Assembly (NCBI RefSeq): GCF_947487805.1 | Contig: NZ_CANKXW010000007.1 | Location: forward strand, 124,001 to 188,000 | Length of the DNA: 64,000 nucleotides | Direction: 5' to 3' | Source: an uncultured Tateyamaria sp. | GTDB lineage: Bacteria > Pseudomonadota > Alphaproteobacteria > Rhodobacterales > Rhodobacteraceae | In this document: positions 19,964-30,176 of the stretch, in pieces | Layout of the letters: the number at the start of each line of letters is the position of its first letter | Position numbering within the stretch: the first letter of the stretch is position 1 | Notes under the pieces: generated by a model | What the model was told of the DNA's origin: nothing | The model's input: only the letters and a program-made list of their open reading frames with translations | The model's database searches: none | Program-made: the position numbers and the translations under genes

Positions 19964-22900
19964 TCAGATCAGGAAATCCCCGACATCAGTCAGACCGGTT
20001 GTGTTCAGGAATGTCAGGTCACTGGTGCCGTCGCTGAGCACCGTTTCCGTACCGTCATCGGCGACAACGGACCACGCCAAGGGATCAGAGACGTCAACCC
20101 GGTCGATCCCATGATCCCAATTGGCAATCGAGACGTCATTCATCGTCGTGCCAAAGATCAGCGTGTCGGCATCGCTGTCTCCGCCGAGGTCAATCATGAC
20201 CTTCTCTGCGTGGCCGATGAACGTGATCGTGTCTGCACCTGTTCCGCCTGCGATGGCGTTGTTCGTGCCTTGTCCGGTGACCGTGAGGCTCGCGATTGTG
20301 ATCTGATCATCGCCTGCGCCGCCGTCCAGGTTGAGGAAGGTATAATTGGCGTCCACGGTGATCGCGCCAATGGTCACCGCATCGTTGCCTGTGCCGGCAC
20401 TCAGATGGAACTCCCCACCTTCGTTTTCGAACGTATAGTGGACCGTGCCCACGGTCAGGGTGTCGCTGAACGCCGACCCTTCGACACGATCGTCCAGGTA
20501 GAATACGGGCGCGAAGTTGCCGTAGTCGTTGGACAGACCAACCTCAAAGTCAAAGCTCTGGGTGACAGACCGGCCCAAACTGTCGGTGGCCCGGAACGAG
20601 ATCGTGTACTGGCCGATATTGCTCGTGTCGGTTTGGTCGCGGAAAATCAGGCCATTCACACCCAAGTACATAAAGCCGACAGGTCCGAATGGGTCGGTCG
20701 TCCTAACCTGCAAGCTGTCGGAGAAACCGTCGAGCACGTCCTGATCGCTGAACATCGCCTTAATATCGATCAGGAACGGATCAACCGCGTTGCCGACACC
20801 CGCCACACCCAAGTCGGTGCTTGTACCGACAAAAGTGGGCGCGCGGTTGAGATGAAAGTCAGAAATATGCGCGCTCAGGTCAATGAGCGTGTCACTTTCA
20901 ATTGTGATCGCGCGACGTTGGCTGGACTGGTATGATATCTGATATACGCCGTCAGTGACGGTATGGGACTCCTCCCACACCTCTTGGCGACGCCGATCCA
21001 GCGTGATTGTGTCGAGGGTGTCGTCGAAACCGACCAAGCGTACTGCTGTGAAGGCCGAAGGCAGGACGAGGAGGTCGGCATCTGCGTCGTCGCTGAAGTA
21101 GACCGTGAAATTGGTGGCCGCAAACGCTGCTGTAATCGTATCCTGACCTTCGCCGTCATAAACAACATAATTGCCGCGCGCACTTCCGAAGGTGATGACG
21201 TCATCTCCTTGCCCGCCATGCACTTCGAGGCTCTGGTAAGAGCTGTTGAAGTTCGTGGGCGCGTCGCTGCCGAAAGAGATCGTGTCATTGCCTTCGCCAC
21301 CGCGGACATCAATCGCCGCAACCAAGACTTGGGCCAATGGCATGGCCTCCGGGCCCGCGAAGCGGATAGAGTCATTTCCCGAACCGCCATCCACTTCGAT
21401 GCGTGAGGAAGAATAAAACGGAAAGCTCGCATCGTTGCTTTCGGTAAATGCACCGAAAACGATCGTGTCGTCCCCACCTGACGTTTTTACCTTGATCAGA
21501 CGATCCCCCGGATCCGGCGCGCCAAATTGATAGCCGCGCCCGGCATTTTGACCAAAGGTCACGGTGTCATTGCCGATACCCGTCACGACGCTGAGCCTGT
21601 TTGTATAGTGACCAGCACTTGCGCCGAATGTCACCGCGGATCCGGTATCTCCCAACAGCACGGCCAAAGTGCCATCGCTCTCAGCCGCGTTGTCGCCGAA
21701 AGTTATGGTATTTCGACCGTCGACAGCTTCGATACGAAGGTTGCCGGCGGAACCTGCTGCAGCGTGTCCGAACGTCAGCGTGTTGTCGCCTGTCCCCAAA
21801 AAGACGTTGAGTTGACCACCACTTCCGCCGGCGAGCCTTGAAAAGTTGATCGTGTTGTCGCCATCCCCAAAGCGCATTTCTGCACCGGTCGAATTGCTAA
21901 ATGCGAAGTCGCCGAATGTCACCGCATTGTTCCCATCGCCGAACACCAGCGCAGCGTCCGTTGACCTTGATAGGGCGGAATCACCGAAGGTTACGGTGTT
22001 GGTCGCGTCTCCAAAACCAAGCGAGGCATTGCTTGAGCTCCAATTGGCGAAATCTCCGAACACAATGATATTGTCCGTGTCGCCCAGATCCAGATTGCCC
22101 TGGTGGTTATCGCCGAAAGTGTGATGCAGACCAATATCGAGAACGAGCGCCTGCGTCGCGGACAGTCCTGAGGTGTCTTGCGCCGTCACGCTGACGGCGT
22201 GCCGACCGGCACCCGTCGCATCAAGGGCCGACAGGGACGAAATGGTCCCGTTCACAAGGCTCAAGCCTGCGGGGACGGCATTCAGGCTGAACGAAAGCGG
22301 ATCCGTCTGGTCATCCGAAAACAGCGTCCCGAAGTCAAAGGATAGAGGCGTTGCAGCCATATTGCCGACGAAACCGATTATCATGGGCGGCCCAGACGTG
22401 GCGCCCGTGTAGGTCGGCGCAAAGTCTGCGCGCCCCCTGATATCCACGGACAGCACAGCCTGTACGCCATCGCTTGTGGTGACGGCAACGGTATCGCGAA
22501 TTGTTTCGCCGACGTTGAGGGATTGAACACCGAACTGGTTGTTCGCGGCGGAGTAAGTCCATGTGCCGTCCGCCGCGAGGGTGAAAGACCCCAGCCCCGC
22601 CGACCCAAGCTGTGCCGTGATCGCATTGAAGGTGTGCTGTCCGCGGTACCCATCCGTGAGCGTGATGGTGCCTGAGGCAGTCAGCGTTGCGGCGCTGTCC
22701 TCTGTGACGACGGAATGTGTGCCACTTTCTATGACATTGCGCCCGCGTACATCCCGGGCAACGAGCGACCCGTCATCATACAACCAGTTTGTAAACAGGA
22801 TCGCGCCAGCATCGTTTGCATACGTGATTTTTTGGGACCAGTCCCTGATATCGAGTTGGTCTATCACTTCGATCCGTTGCAAGACGGCTTCGTTGAAAAA

Positions 22901-23917
22901 CCGGTGAATTTGCAGGCCGTTATCAAGCTGCGTTTCGATTTTTTCAACGTCTCCCTGGCTGTCATAGACGAACCGGCGGGAAACCCAGTCGTGCTTTTGC
23001 GAATGAAAGTCACTGAAAATGCGAAATGTCAGAGCGCCGTTCACGTAAGTCTGACTATGGATGACGCCGTCATCCATTGTGATCGTGCGTACCATAGCGC
23101 CGGAGATGTGTTCTGTGGTGATGGACGCCCAGTCCTTTGCATCCAGGGTATCTGTCGAGACCAGTATTTTACGACTTCCTGACCCCAACGTAGTAACGAC
23201 CTCGACGCCGTTGTCATTCAGGCGAAAGATCTCTTTGATTTGTCCGCTGGCGTCGTAGGTTTTTGTGATCGACGTCCAGTCAAAGCGATCCGCTTCATCC
23301 AGCGTGACCACCGATCCGTTGACCGGGCCGGTAACCGAACTCGTGCTCTGGACCATGCCATTGTCGAATTCTGTCGTTAATGAAAATAGCCGCCCTGTCG
23401 CGTGGTCATAAAGGATGTCAACGCGCGCCCATCCGAACGCGTCTGAGGTGTCAATAATGGTCCGGGCTGTCTCCACGCCATTGGTGAAAGTGGACGTAGT
23501 CTTTCGTCCGTCGTCAAAAATTTTTACGCGTTGAACGAGCAAGCCGTTGCTGTCGTAAATCGCCTGCGCACTTTGCCATGCGTGAGCGTTGTTGCTGTCG
23601 ATGTTTAGGCGCGTCGTCAGCTTGCCATCCACAAAGCTGTCGGTACGCGTACTGCCGTCGTCAAATGTGCTTTCCCGCGCTTTAATCCGTCCGGTGGTCG
23701 CATCGAACGTCGTCAACCGGCTTGTCCATTCCCACGCATTCAATGGGTCCGCCCAGGAAACGGATGTTACAACACCATCCGTGAGTGTCGTGGTCTTTAC
23801 GCTGCCGTCCTGTAGCGCCACGACTTGCTGAATCAGAAAGCCGTTGCCATCAAGGGTTCTGAGCGCTTCGGCCAAAAAGGGGCGGTCCGGTGAGCGAGAA
23901 ATCGTTTCTGGGAGCAC
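19964..23917 (-). CDS. Large repetitive predicted type-I-secreted protein (1317 aa): DDG repeats, VCBS/cadherin-like domains, 24-aa FGD repeats, RTX-like tail
   Basis: GTG start at 23917; ORF ends with hydrophobic ...GLTDVGDFLI; internal repeats readable in the translation. Confidence 0.8.
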   Translation of the reverse strand: MLPETISRSPDRPFLAEALRTLDGNGFLIQQVVALQDGSVKTTTLTDGVVTSVSWADPLNAWEWTSRLTTFDATTGRIKARESTFDDGSTRTDSFVDGKLTTRLNIDSNNAHAWQSAQAIYDSNGLLVQRVKIFDDGRKTTSTFTNGVETARTIIDTSDAFGWARVDILYDHATGRLFSLTTEFDNGMVQSTSSVTGPVNGSVVTLDEADRFDWTSITKTYDASGQIKEIFRLNDNGVEVVTTLGSGSRKILVSTDTLDAKDWASITTEHISGAMVRTITMDDGVIHSQTYVNGALTFRIFSDFHSQKHDWVSRRFVYDSQGDVEKIETQLDNGLQIHRFFNEAVLQRIEVIDQLDIRDWSQKITYANDAGAILFTNWLYDDGSLVARDVRGRNVIESGTHSVVTEDSAATLTASGTITLTDGYRGQHTFNAITAQLGSAGLGSFTLAADGTWTYSAANNQFGVQSLNVGETIRDTVAVTTSDGVQAVLSVDIRGRADFAPTYTGATSGPPMIIGFVGNMAATPLSFDFGTLFSDDQTDPLSFSLNAVPAGLSLVNGTISSLSALDATGAGRHAVSVTAQDTSGLSATQALVLDIGLHHTFGDNHQGNLDLGDTDNIIVFGDFANWSSSNASLGFGDATNTVTFGDSALSRSTDAALVFGDGNNAVTFGDFAFSNSTGAEMRFGDGDNTINFSRLAGGSGGQLNVFLGTGDNTLTFGHAAAGSAGNLRIEAVDGRNTITFGDNAAESDGTLAVLLGDTGSAVTFGASAGHYTNRLSVVTGIGNDTVTFGQNAGRGYQFGAPDPGDRLIKVKTSGGDDTIVFGAFTESNDASFPFYSSSRIEVDGGSGNDSIRFAGPEAMPLAQVLVAAIDVRGGEGNDTISFGSDAPTNFNSSYQSLEVHGGQGDDVITFGSARGNYVVYDGEGQDTITAAFAATNFTVYFSDDADADLLVLPSAFTAVRLVGFDDTLDTITLDRRRQEVWEESHTVTDGVYQISYQSSQRRAITIESDTLIDLSAHISDFHLNRAPTFVGTSTDLGVAGVGNAVDPFLIDIKAMFSDQDVLDGFSDSLQVRTTDPFGPVGFMYLGVNGLIFRDQTDTSNIGQYTISFRATDSLGRSVTQSFDFEVGLSNDYGNFAPVFYLDDRVEGSAFSDTLTVGTVHYTFENEGGEFHLSAGTGNDAVTIGAITVDANYTFLNLDGGAGDDQITIASLTVTGQGTNNAIAGGTGADTITFIGHAEKVMIDLGGDSDADTLIFGTTMNDVSIANWDHGIDRVDVSDPLAWSVVADDGTETVLSDGTSDLTFLNTTGLTDVGDFLI
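21000..22101 (-). repeat. Tandem 24-aa repeats (L-x-F-G-D-G-x-N-x-V-T-F-G-D-x-A...) merging into GGxGNDxI RTX-like repeats
   Basis: LDLGDTDNIIVFGDFANWSSSNAS / LGFGDATNTVTFGDSALSRSTDAA / LVFGDGNNAVTFGDFAFSNSTGAE / LNVFLGTGDNTLTFGHAAAGSAGN / LRIEAVDGRNTITFGDNAAESDGT each count to 24 aa. Confidence 0.8.
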
Positions 23918-24309
23918 GTCAATGGCCTGAGAAAAATTATAATTTCAATTTTTACCGATCCTTGAAGCACGCTGCAAGACATTCATATGGCCGCTGTTGG
24001 TCTGTAAAACGCATTGAAACGGTGCCAAGGACTTGTGTTCCGGGCATGTGCTTGCCTTCCAAAAAATTCGGCCGACGGCAATGTTCTGGCCGTCTTCGAA
24101 GACAGCATATTCACACCATGCTATCGCGAATTCCAGTAACCCGGTCGTTATGCGCGCAGCGCAGTGGGCTTCAGGTTGTTGCATTGAGGTCAATGGGCAC
24201 AGCCAGTGGCCACAACGCGTGCGCCGTACGGGTCGCGTAGCTGCCCGCTACGCGGGGAAACGCGCATCACGTACCGTCGACCAGGATTGCCGATGGCCCA
24301 GACGGGACG

Positions 24310-24726
24310 GTGACTCTGGCGGCGCACAGTTCCAGTCAGGACCTGCGCATGTCGCCCGACAACCCTGTGCGGCAAGCCGTTCTGGGCTATATAGTGATTT
24401 TGGTTCTGGGCGAATTTGTCGATGCCTACGCAGCCAATCGCGTGGGCAGTCTGGTGAACAATCGGCTGAGGTTTCTCAAAGATCCGTCGCGAAACGGGCC
24501 TTCCGTGCGGCAATTACTGCTGAATGACCTAACGCGCAAATTTTCAAGCGGCGTCATTAAAGGCTTTGGCGGTCAAAAAGCATGGCTTGTCGGGGCTGGT
24601 TCACAGGTAAGGGACAGCCCGAACAGAGGTGGTCCTACATATTCTAGTTTCATGAACGAGCGCTTCGGGCGAATGCCACAATTCTCAACGGAGGACGCTA
24701 AAATGATCTATCGACAGAACGAGTAG
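24310..24726 (+). CDS. Hypothetical ORF, possibly a relic
   Basis: Open frame of 138 aa with no recognised family; low confidence that it is expressed. Confidence 0.25.
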   Translation: MTLAAHSSSQDLRMSPDNPVRQAVLGYIVILVLGEFVDAYAANRVGSLVNNRLRFLKDPSRNGPSVRQLLLNDLTRKFSSGVIKGFGGQKAWLVGAGSQVRDSPNRGGPTYSSFMNERFGRMPQFSTEDAKMIYRQNE

Positions 24727-24841
24727 CAAAGCAAATGGACCGGCTGGGCCAAAACCGCAAAAAAGCTGCAGGTAGCGGTTTACAGTTCAGTCACCGCAAA
24801 AACCAACAAAAACAATTCTAACACATGGGGTTGGCGAGTTT

Positions 24842-24918
24842 TGGTAGGCCCGGCAGGACTTGAACCCGCAACCAAAGCGTTATGAGCGCTCTGCTCTAAC
24901 CAATTGAGCTACAGGCCC
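24842..24918 (-). tRNA. tRNA with CAT anticodon (likely Ile2/lysidine type; elongator Met not excluded)
   Basis: Reverse complement GGGCCTGTAGCTCAATTGGTTAGAGCAGAGCGCTCATAACGCTTTGGTTGCGGGTTCAAGTCCTGCCGGGCCTACCA folds as a cloverleaf; CCA encoded. Confidence 0.92.
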
Positions 24919-25106
24919 GCCATTGGGCCGGGATATCACCGGTGTGCCACGTGTCAAGCGGGGTCAATCCACCCTCGACCAGTGAACGCATGGCGCTTGG
25001 TCGCGTTGAACGCATGAGCTCGGGCCATTTGCACTGCGCCGCGCGCTTTCTTTTTGCATCTCACGCACGGTTCGCGCTAAGGGGCGCACAGATTTGGAGG
25101 GCAGGG

Positions 25107-26153
25107 ATGTCAGAGGGCAAGAACGGATTGACCTACGCGCAGGCAGGGGTCGACATTGACGCAGGCAACGCGTTGGTCGAACGGATCAAACCGGCCGCCG
25201 CAGCGACGAAACGGGCAGGCGTTGCGTCGGGCCTTGGCGGCTTTGGCGGGCTTTTCGATCTGAAGGCCGCAGGCTTTGTCGATCCGGTTCTGGTTGCGGC
25301 CACGGACGGCGTCGGTACCAAGCTGCGCATCGCCATCGACACCGGCAACGTCGATGGTGTGGGCATTGATTTGGTGGCGATGTGCGTGAATGACCTGGTC
25401 TGCCAGGGGGCAGAGCCGTTGTTCTTTCTCGACTACTTTGCCACGGGCAAGCTGGAGCTGGATCAAGCCGCGCGCATCATCGAAGGGATCGCCAAGGGGT
25501 GCAGTGCCTCGGGCTGCGCCCTCATTGGCGGTGAGACGGCAGAGATGCCGGGAATGTATCCTGCCGGGGATTTCGACCTTGCAGGCTTCAGCGTTGGTGC
25601 GATGGAGCGCGGTACGGCGCTGCCCGCCGGGGTGGCCGAGGATGATGTGCTGCTTGGCCTGGCATCGGACGGCGTGCACTCCAATGGCTATTCACTGGTG
25701 CGCAAGATTGTCGAGACCTCCGGTTTGGCTTGGGCCGACGATTGTCCGTGGGCTGACGGATCGCTTGGTGCGGCGCTGCTGACTCCGACGCGCCTTTATG
25801 TCAAAGCGGCACTGGCCGCGATAGCCGCTGGCGGTGTTCACGGTCTGGCGCACATTACCGGCGGCGGCCTGACAGAGAACCTGCCGCGCGTCCTGCCCGA
25901 GGGGCTTGGTGTATCGGTCGATCTGGACAGCTGGTCCGTGCCGCCCGTCTTTGAGTGGCTCGCAGCCCAAGGCGGCATGGCCGAGGCCGAAATGCTAAAG
26001 ACATTCAACGCGGGCATCGGCATGGTCGTTGTCGTTGCCGAGGACGCTGCTGCGGACGTGACCGCAGCCCTTGAGGGCGAGGGGCAAGAGGTCCACCGGA
26101 TCGGCGCGGTCGTTTCGGGGCAGGGCGTGTCTTATTCGGGGCGTCTTTTGTGA
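25107..26153 (+). CDS. purM: Phosphoribosylformylglycinamidine cyclo-ligase
   Basis: [52 protein letters not shown]. Confidence 0.97.
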   Translation: MSEGKNGLTYAQAGVDIDAGNALVERIKPAAAATKRAGVASGLGGFGGLFDLKAAGFVDPVLVAATDGVGTKLRIAIDTGNVDGVGIDLVAMCVNDLVCQGAEPLFFLDYFATGKLELDQAARIIEGIAKGCSASGCALIGGETAEMPGMYPAGDFDLAGFSVGAMERGTALPAGVAEDDVLLGLASDGVHSNGYSLVRKIVETSGLAWADDCPWADGSLGAALLTPTRLYVKAALAAIAAGGVHGLAHITGGGLTENLPRVLPEGLGVSVDLDSWSVPPVFEWLAAQGGMAEAEMLKTFNAGIGMVVVVAEDAAADVTAALEGEGQEVHRIGAVVSGQGVSYSGRLL

Positions 26154-26740
26154 TCAAACGCGTCGGCATTTTTGTGTCGGGCGGCGGATCGAACATGCGT
26201 GCGCTGGTCGAGGACATGACCGGCGATCATGCCGCGCGTGCGGCGGTCATCGTGTCGAACAATGCGGATGCGGGCGGTATCGCCTGGGCCAAGAAGAACG
26301 GTATCGCAACGGAGGTGATTGATCACCGCCCCTTTGGCGCGGACCGCCCGGCCTTTGAGGCGGCGATTGACGCGGCACTTGCGCCTTACGCGCTCGATAT
26401 CATCTGTCTGGCCGGGTTCATGCGGGTATTGACGGCAGGGTTCGTGGCGCCGTGGCAGGGCAGGATGCTCAATATCCACCCATCGCTCCTGCCCAAGTAC
26501 AAGGGCCTCCACACGCATGCCCGCGCGTTGGCCGCGGGCGATGCGGAACACGGATGTACCGTCCATCTGGTCACGCCCGCGCTGGATGACGGCCCGATCC
26601 TTGGGCAGGCCCGTGTGCCGGTCGAGCCGGGCGACACCCCCGACACCCTTGCTGCGCGCGTTTTGGTGCAGGAACACCGGCTTTATCCCGCCGTGCTGCG
26701 CCGTTTCGCGGCAGGACAGACCGAACCGGTCACGCTCTAG
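26150..26740 (+). CDS. purN: Phosphoribosylglycinamide formyltransferase
   Basis: GTG start overlapping purM stop; [33 protein letters not shown]-type motif ([20 protein letters not shown]). Confidence 0.97.
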   Translation: MIKRVGIFVSGGGSNMRALVEDMTGDHAARAAVIVSNNADAGGIAWAKKNGIATEVIDHRPFGADRPAFEAAIDAALAPYALDIICLAGFMRVLTAGFVAPWQGRMLNIHPSLLPKYKGLHTHARALAAGDAEHGCTVHLVTPALDDGPILGQARVPVEPGDTPDTLAARVLVQEHRLYPAVLRRFAAGQTEPVTL

Positions 26741-26808
26741 TCACTGGTGGCGCAATGGTGTAGACCCGGACGACCAAGACGGTGACACCACTCAACAAGA
26801 AGCCGCTG

Positions 26809-27978
26809 ATGAAAACAATTACCACGACCGAAGACCTGGCCGCCTATTGTCAGGAGGCCGCAACGCATGACTATGTGACGGTCGACACGGAGTTTCTGCG
26901 CGAGCGGACCTATTATTCCAAACTCTGCCTGATCCAGCTGGCCATGCCCGGTACGGATGACAGCAACGCGGTTTTGGTGGACCCGCTGTCGCGTGATATC
27001 TCGCTCGAGCCGCTCTATGAACTCTTTCGCGACACGTCAGTGGTCAAGGTGTTTCACGCCGCGCGCCAGGATCTCGAGATCTTCTTTGTGGACGCACAGG
27101 TGTTTCCCGAACCACTCTTTGATACGCAAGTTGCGGCCATGGTCTGCGGATTCGGCGAACAGGCAGGGTACGAGACCCTGGTGCGCAAAATCGCACGCCA
27201 ACCGCTGGACAAGACGTCGCGCTTTACCGATTGGTCCCGACGCCCGCTGACGGAAGCGCAAAAGACCTATGCCATCGCGGATGTCACGCACTTGCGGCAG
27301 ATCTACGAGTTTCTCAAGGCCAAGCTGGACGAGAGCAAACGCGCCCACTGGGTGGCCGAAGAGCTGAAAATACTGCTGAGCCCCGAAACCTATATAATCG
27401 CGCCGGAAAATGCGTGGAAGCGGGTCAAGACGCGGACAACGTCTTCCAAATTTCTCGCTGTGGTCAAGGAACTGGCGGCCTTTCGAGAGGCCCATGCGCA
27501 AAACCGGAACATCCCACGCAACCGCGTGTTCAAGGACGACGCGCTGGTCGAATTGGCCAGCAACAAGCCCAAGACCACCGAGGATCTGGGCCGGTCCCGT
27601 CTGCTGCTGCGCGAGGCGCGCAAGGGCGACATTGCCGACGGCATCCTTGCAGCCGTGGCACGCGGCGTGGCTATGAAGCCCGATGATATGCCCAAGCCCG
27701 ACCGCAGCCGCGAGAAGCTGCAGGTGAACCCGGCCGTGGCCGACCTCTTGCGTGTTCTGCTGAAGGCAAAATCGGAAAGCGCTGGCGTGGCGGCCAAGCT
27801 GCTCGCGTCTGCGGCGGATCTGGACGCAATGGCCGCCGGCATGCGCGATGTGCCTGCATTGAGCGGCTGGCGGTCCGAGGTGTTTGGCGATGATGCTATA
27901 CGTCTTTGCGAAGGCCGCGTGGCTCTGACAACCAAAGGCTCGGATGTCGCGATCATTCCGCTGGACGCGGCGGACTAA
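26809..27978 (+). CDS. rnd: Ribonuclease D
   Basis: VDTEFLRERTYYSKLCLIQLA, DEDD exonuclease motifs, HRDC-like C-terminal region. Confidence 0.95.
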   Translation: MKTITTTEDLAAYCQEAATHDYVTVDTEFLRERTYYSKLCLIQLAMPGTDDSNAVLVDPLSRDISLEPLYELFRDTSVVKVFHAARQDLEIFFVDAQVFPEPLFDTQVAAMVCGFGEQAGYETLVRKIARQPLDKTSRFTDWSRRPLTEAQKTYAIADVTHLRQIYEFLKAKLDESKRAHWVAEELKILLSPETYIIAPENAWKRVKTRTTSSKFLAVVKELAAFREAHAQNRNIPRNRVFKDDALVELASNKPKTTEDLGRSRLLLREARKGDIADGILAAVARGVAMKPDDMPKPDRSREKLQVNPAVADLLRVLLKAKSESAGVAAKLLASAADLDAMAAGMRDVPALSGWRSEVFGDDAIRLCEGRVALTTKGSDVAIIPLDAAD

Positions 27979-27987
27979 GCGCGCCTG

Positions 27988-28521
27988 CTAGCGCCGCGCG
28001 ATGGTTTGCGCGTTGCGTTCGCCTTCGACACGGATCGTTCTGACGCGCGACAATTCCTGATCGGTCAGACGTGCGGCAACGTTATAGGTGCGCTGACGTT
28101 CCGATGTACGGCGAACACGTGCCTCTGGTTTGATCCCTTCAAAGCGAAAGGTCAGCACTCCGTTTTCATCCGGCTCCAGATCGTCGTTGTCCGGGGTCAG
28201 TCGCACGTCATAGACACCGTCAATCGCCGCGATGCCCGTCGCGCGCAGGATGGCCCCACCGGGCACCCGTTCGATCACCAGCGCGCTGACCTGATCGATC
28301 GGCGTGCCAAGGTAGAGTTCGGTTTCGCCGCGCACACTGGAGAACAGGCCGGCACGTTCCTCGGGGATGAGCGGATTGTCGTTCTTTTCGACCGTGCGTT
28401 GGATCGGTTCGGACCGCGCATTGCCAAACCAGTTGAACGGGTTGATGCGGCTGTCTCGCACGGCACCGCAGGCAGACAGGGTCAGTGTCGCGACAAGCAT
28501 GGAAGTGGTCAGAATGCGCAT
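27988..28521 (-). CDS. Conserved hypothetical lipoprotein
   Basis: Signal sequence with lipobox LSAC (MRILTTSMLVATLTLSACGAVRDSRINPFNWFG). Confidence 0.75.
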   Translation of the reverse strand: MRILTTSMLVATLTLSACGAVRDSRINPFNWFGNARSEPIQRTVEKNDNPLIPEERAGLFSSVRGETELYLGTPIDQVSALVIERVPGGAILRATGIAAIDGVYDVRLTPDNDDLEPDENGVLTFRFEGIKPEARVRRTSERQRTYNVAARLTDQELSRVRTIRVEGERNAQTIARR

Positions 28522-28656
28522 GGATCGGCCTGTTTCGGTATTTCGCAGTCCCTGTGGTAACGGATGGCGCAGTCGTTGAAAAGCGTCGTTTCGGCCACTG
28601 GACCTTTGCGGGCGTTGCGCCTAGGTCAGCGAGACGGCGTTTACGGGGGGCGGGCG

Positions 28657-29064
28657 ATGGCTGCGACTGCGTTTGAAGAGATTGTGGAAGATTTCGAGTT
28701 CCTGGACGACTGGGAGGATCGCTACCGCTATGTGATCGAACAAGGCAAGGCGATGGATCCGCTGCCCGATGCGCTCAAGGTGGCGGCTACCAAGGTCGAG
28801 GGCTGCGCGAGCCAGGTTTGGCTCCACCCGGTGATCGAAGATGGCACCTTTCGTTTTGATGGCGACAGTGACGCGATGATCGTCAAAGGGCTGATTGCCT
28901 TGCTTCGGCGGCTCTACAACGGATTGTCCCCCGCAGCTGTGTTGGCAGTGGACGCGCGGGCCGAAATGACGCGGTTGGGGCTGAATGATCACCTGTCGGC
29001 ACAACGTTCCAATGGTTTGCGCGCCATGATTGAACGCATCCGCACGGTCGCAGCAGCAGCCTGA
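28657..29064 (+). CDS. sufE: SufE family Fe-S assembly protein
   Basis: EEIVEDFEFLDDWEDRYRYVIEQGKAMDPLPDALKVAATKVEGCASQVWL (VxGCxSxVW). Confidence 0.95.
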   Translation: MAATAFEEIVEDFEFLDDWEDRYRYVIEQGKAMDPLPDALKVAATKVEGCASQVWLHPVIEDGTFRFDGDSDAMIVKGLIALLRRLYNGLSPAAVLAVDARAEMTRLGLNDHLSAQRSNGLRAMIERIRTVAAAA

Positions 29065-30176
29065 TCAAAGGACCGACGCTCGCAGGCCGCGGAAACCTGT
29101 TTGTTCACAACACTGGAACCGCAACTGTCCGCGGCGTTCATATCCAAACGTTTTGCTGCACCACAGGGACTGATGATGTTTGGCCGTCCTGTCGCGACCG
29201 GGTCTTCCATTTCGTTGTCTGTAAATAGCGCTGCAGTCTTGAGATGCTCCATCACACCAATTGGTTGAAAAGCAATTTCCGCAACGCTATTCGTGCTCAG
29301 CGCAATTCAACCATAAATAGTAGTTTCACCGATTGCGGCTTCGTTTGAGCGCTGCATCTGACATTTGCCTTCTGCGTTTTTCGGATTGAACGTAATCTTT
29401 TCTGTTACTTGGCATTGCTTGCAAATCACTACGGTTTCTGTCTCTGAGTCCGAGCCACGAATGCTTGCGGAGGTGTAAGCCTGGGCCTGGAGAACGACGG
29501 GCGCATGCACCTAACGGGGTATCTGTTGCGTGCAGATGTCGTCGGGATGTACGCGCCGGATCCACGGCACCGGGTCATTCTGTTTGAGAGGGTCCAAGCG
29601 CCTCGCTTGCATCCGATTCCTTTCCATCGCCGTTCCGTCGGCCTTCCGAAGACGATTTCGATCAGCACGTCGCATATCATGCCGAGTACCTATTTTGAGC
29701 AGATTCCAAGTCTGCGATTGCAAACGCGTATCTCGCTGTTTTTCCACAGTTCGAGGCATTCAGTCTGCGACATCCCAGGAGGTGCGACGACGCTTTTCCA
29801 CCCCAGCCACGCCGCCATCCAGAGCATGTGTTTCGGCCTTCGCACCTTGACACACAGGTTCAGCGGCCAGCCGCTTGGAGGAGCGGGTCACGGGCTGTCT
29901 TGTGTTCGGATTTGCGTCGATGCTTGCATGTGCCCGTGAGACTTTCTCCGAAAGAACCGAGCCGAACAGGAAAGGACGCAGCGCTGGTGAACCCATCCGT
30001 TGCAAAGCCTCAGGCATTCAAACACACACTCGGTCTTTGCATTTTACCTTGACCTGCCTTTCCGGTCCTGAAAACCTTAATACAGTCATCGTTTTTGATT
30101 GGTGATTCAGTAAAAATTATAAGCGCCGGGTCGACGTCGCAGGTATTTCGAGATCACGTTTTGGGGGGAGCTACTC

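Noticed and set aside
20875-21477. Alternate-frame ORFs inside the minus-strand adhesin
   Set aside because: Overlapped entirely by the 1317-aa frame, which has clear repeat structure; no domain in alternates.
24842-24918. tRNA(CAT) as evidence for an integrative element
   Set aside because: No integrase, no second copy of the tRNA 3' end and no mobility genes detected in the window; the idea is kept only as a low-interest question.
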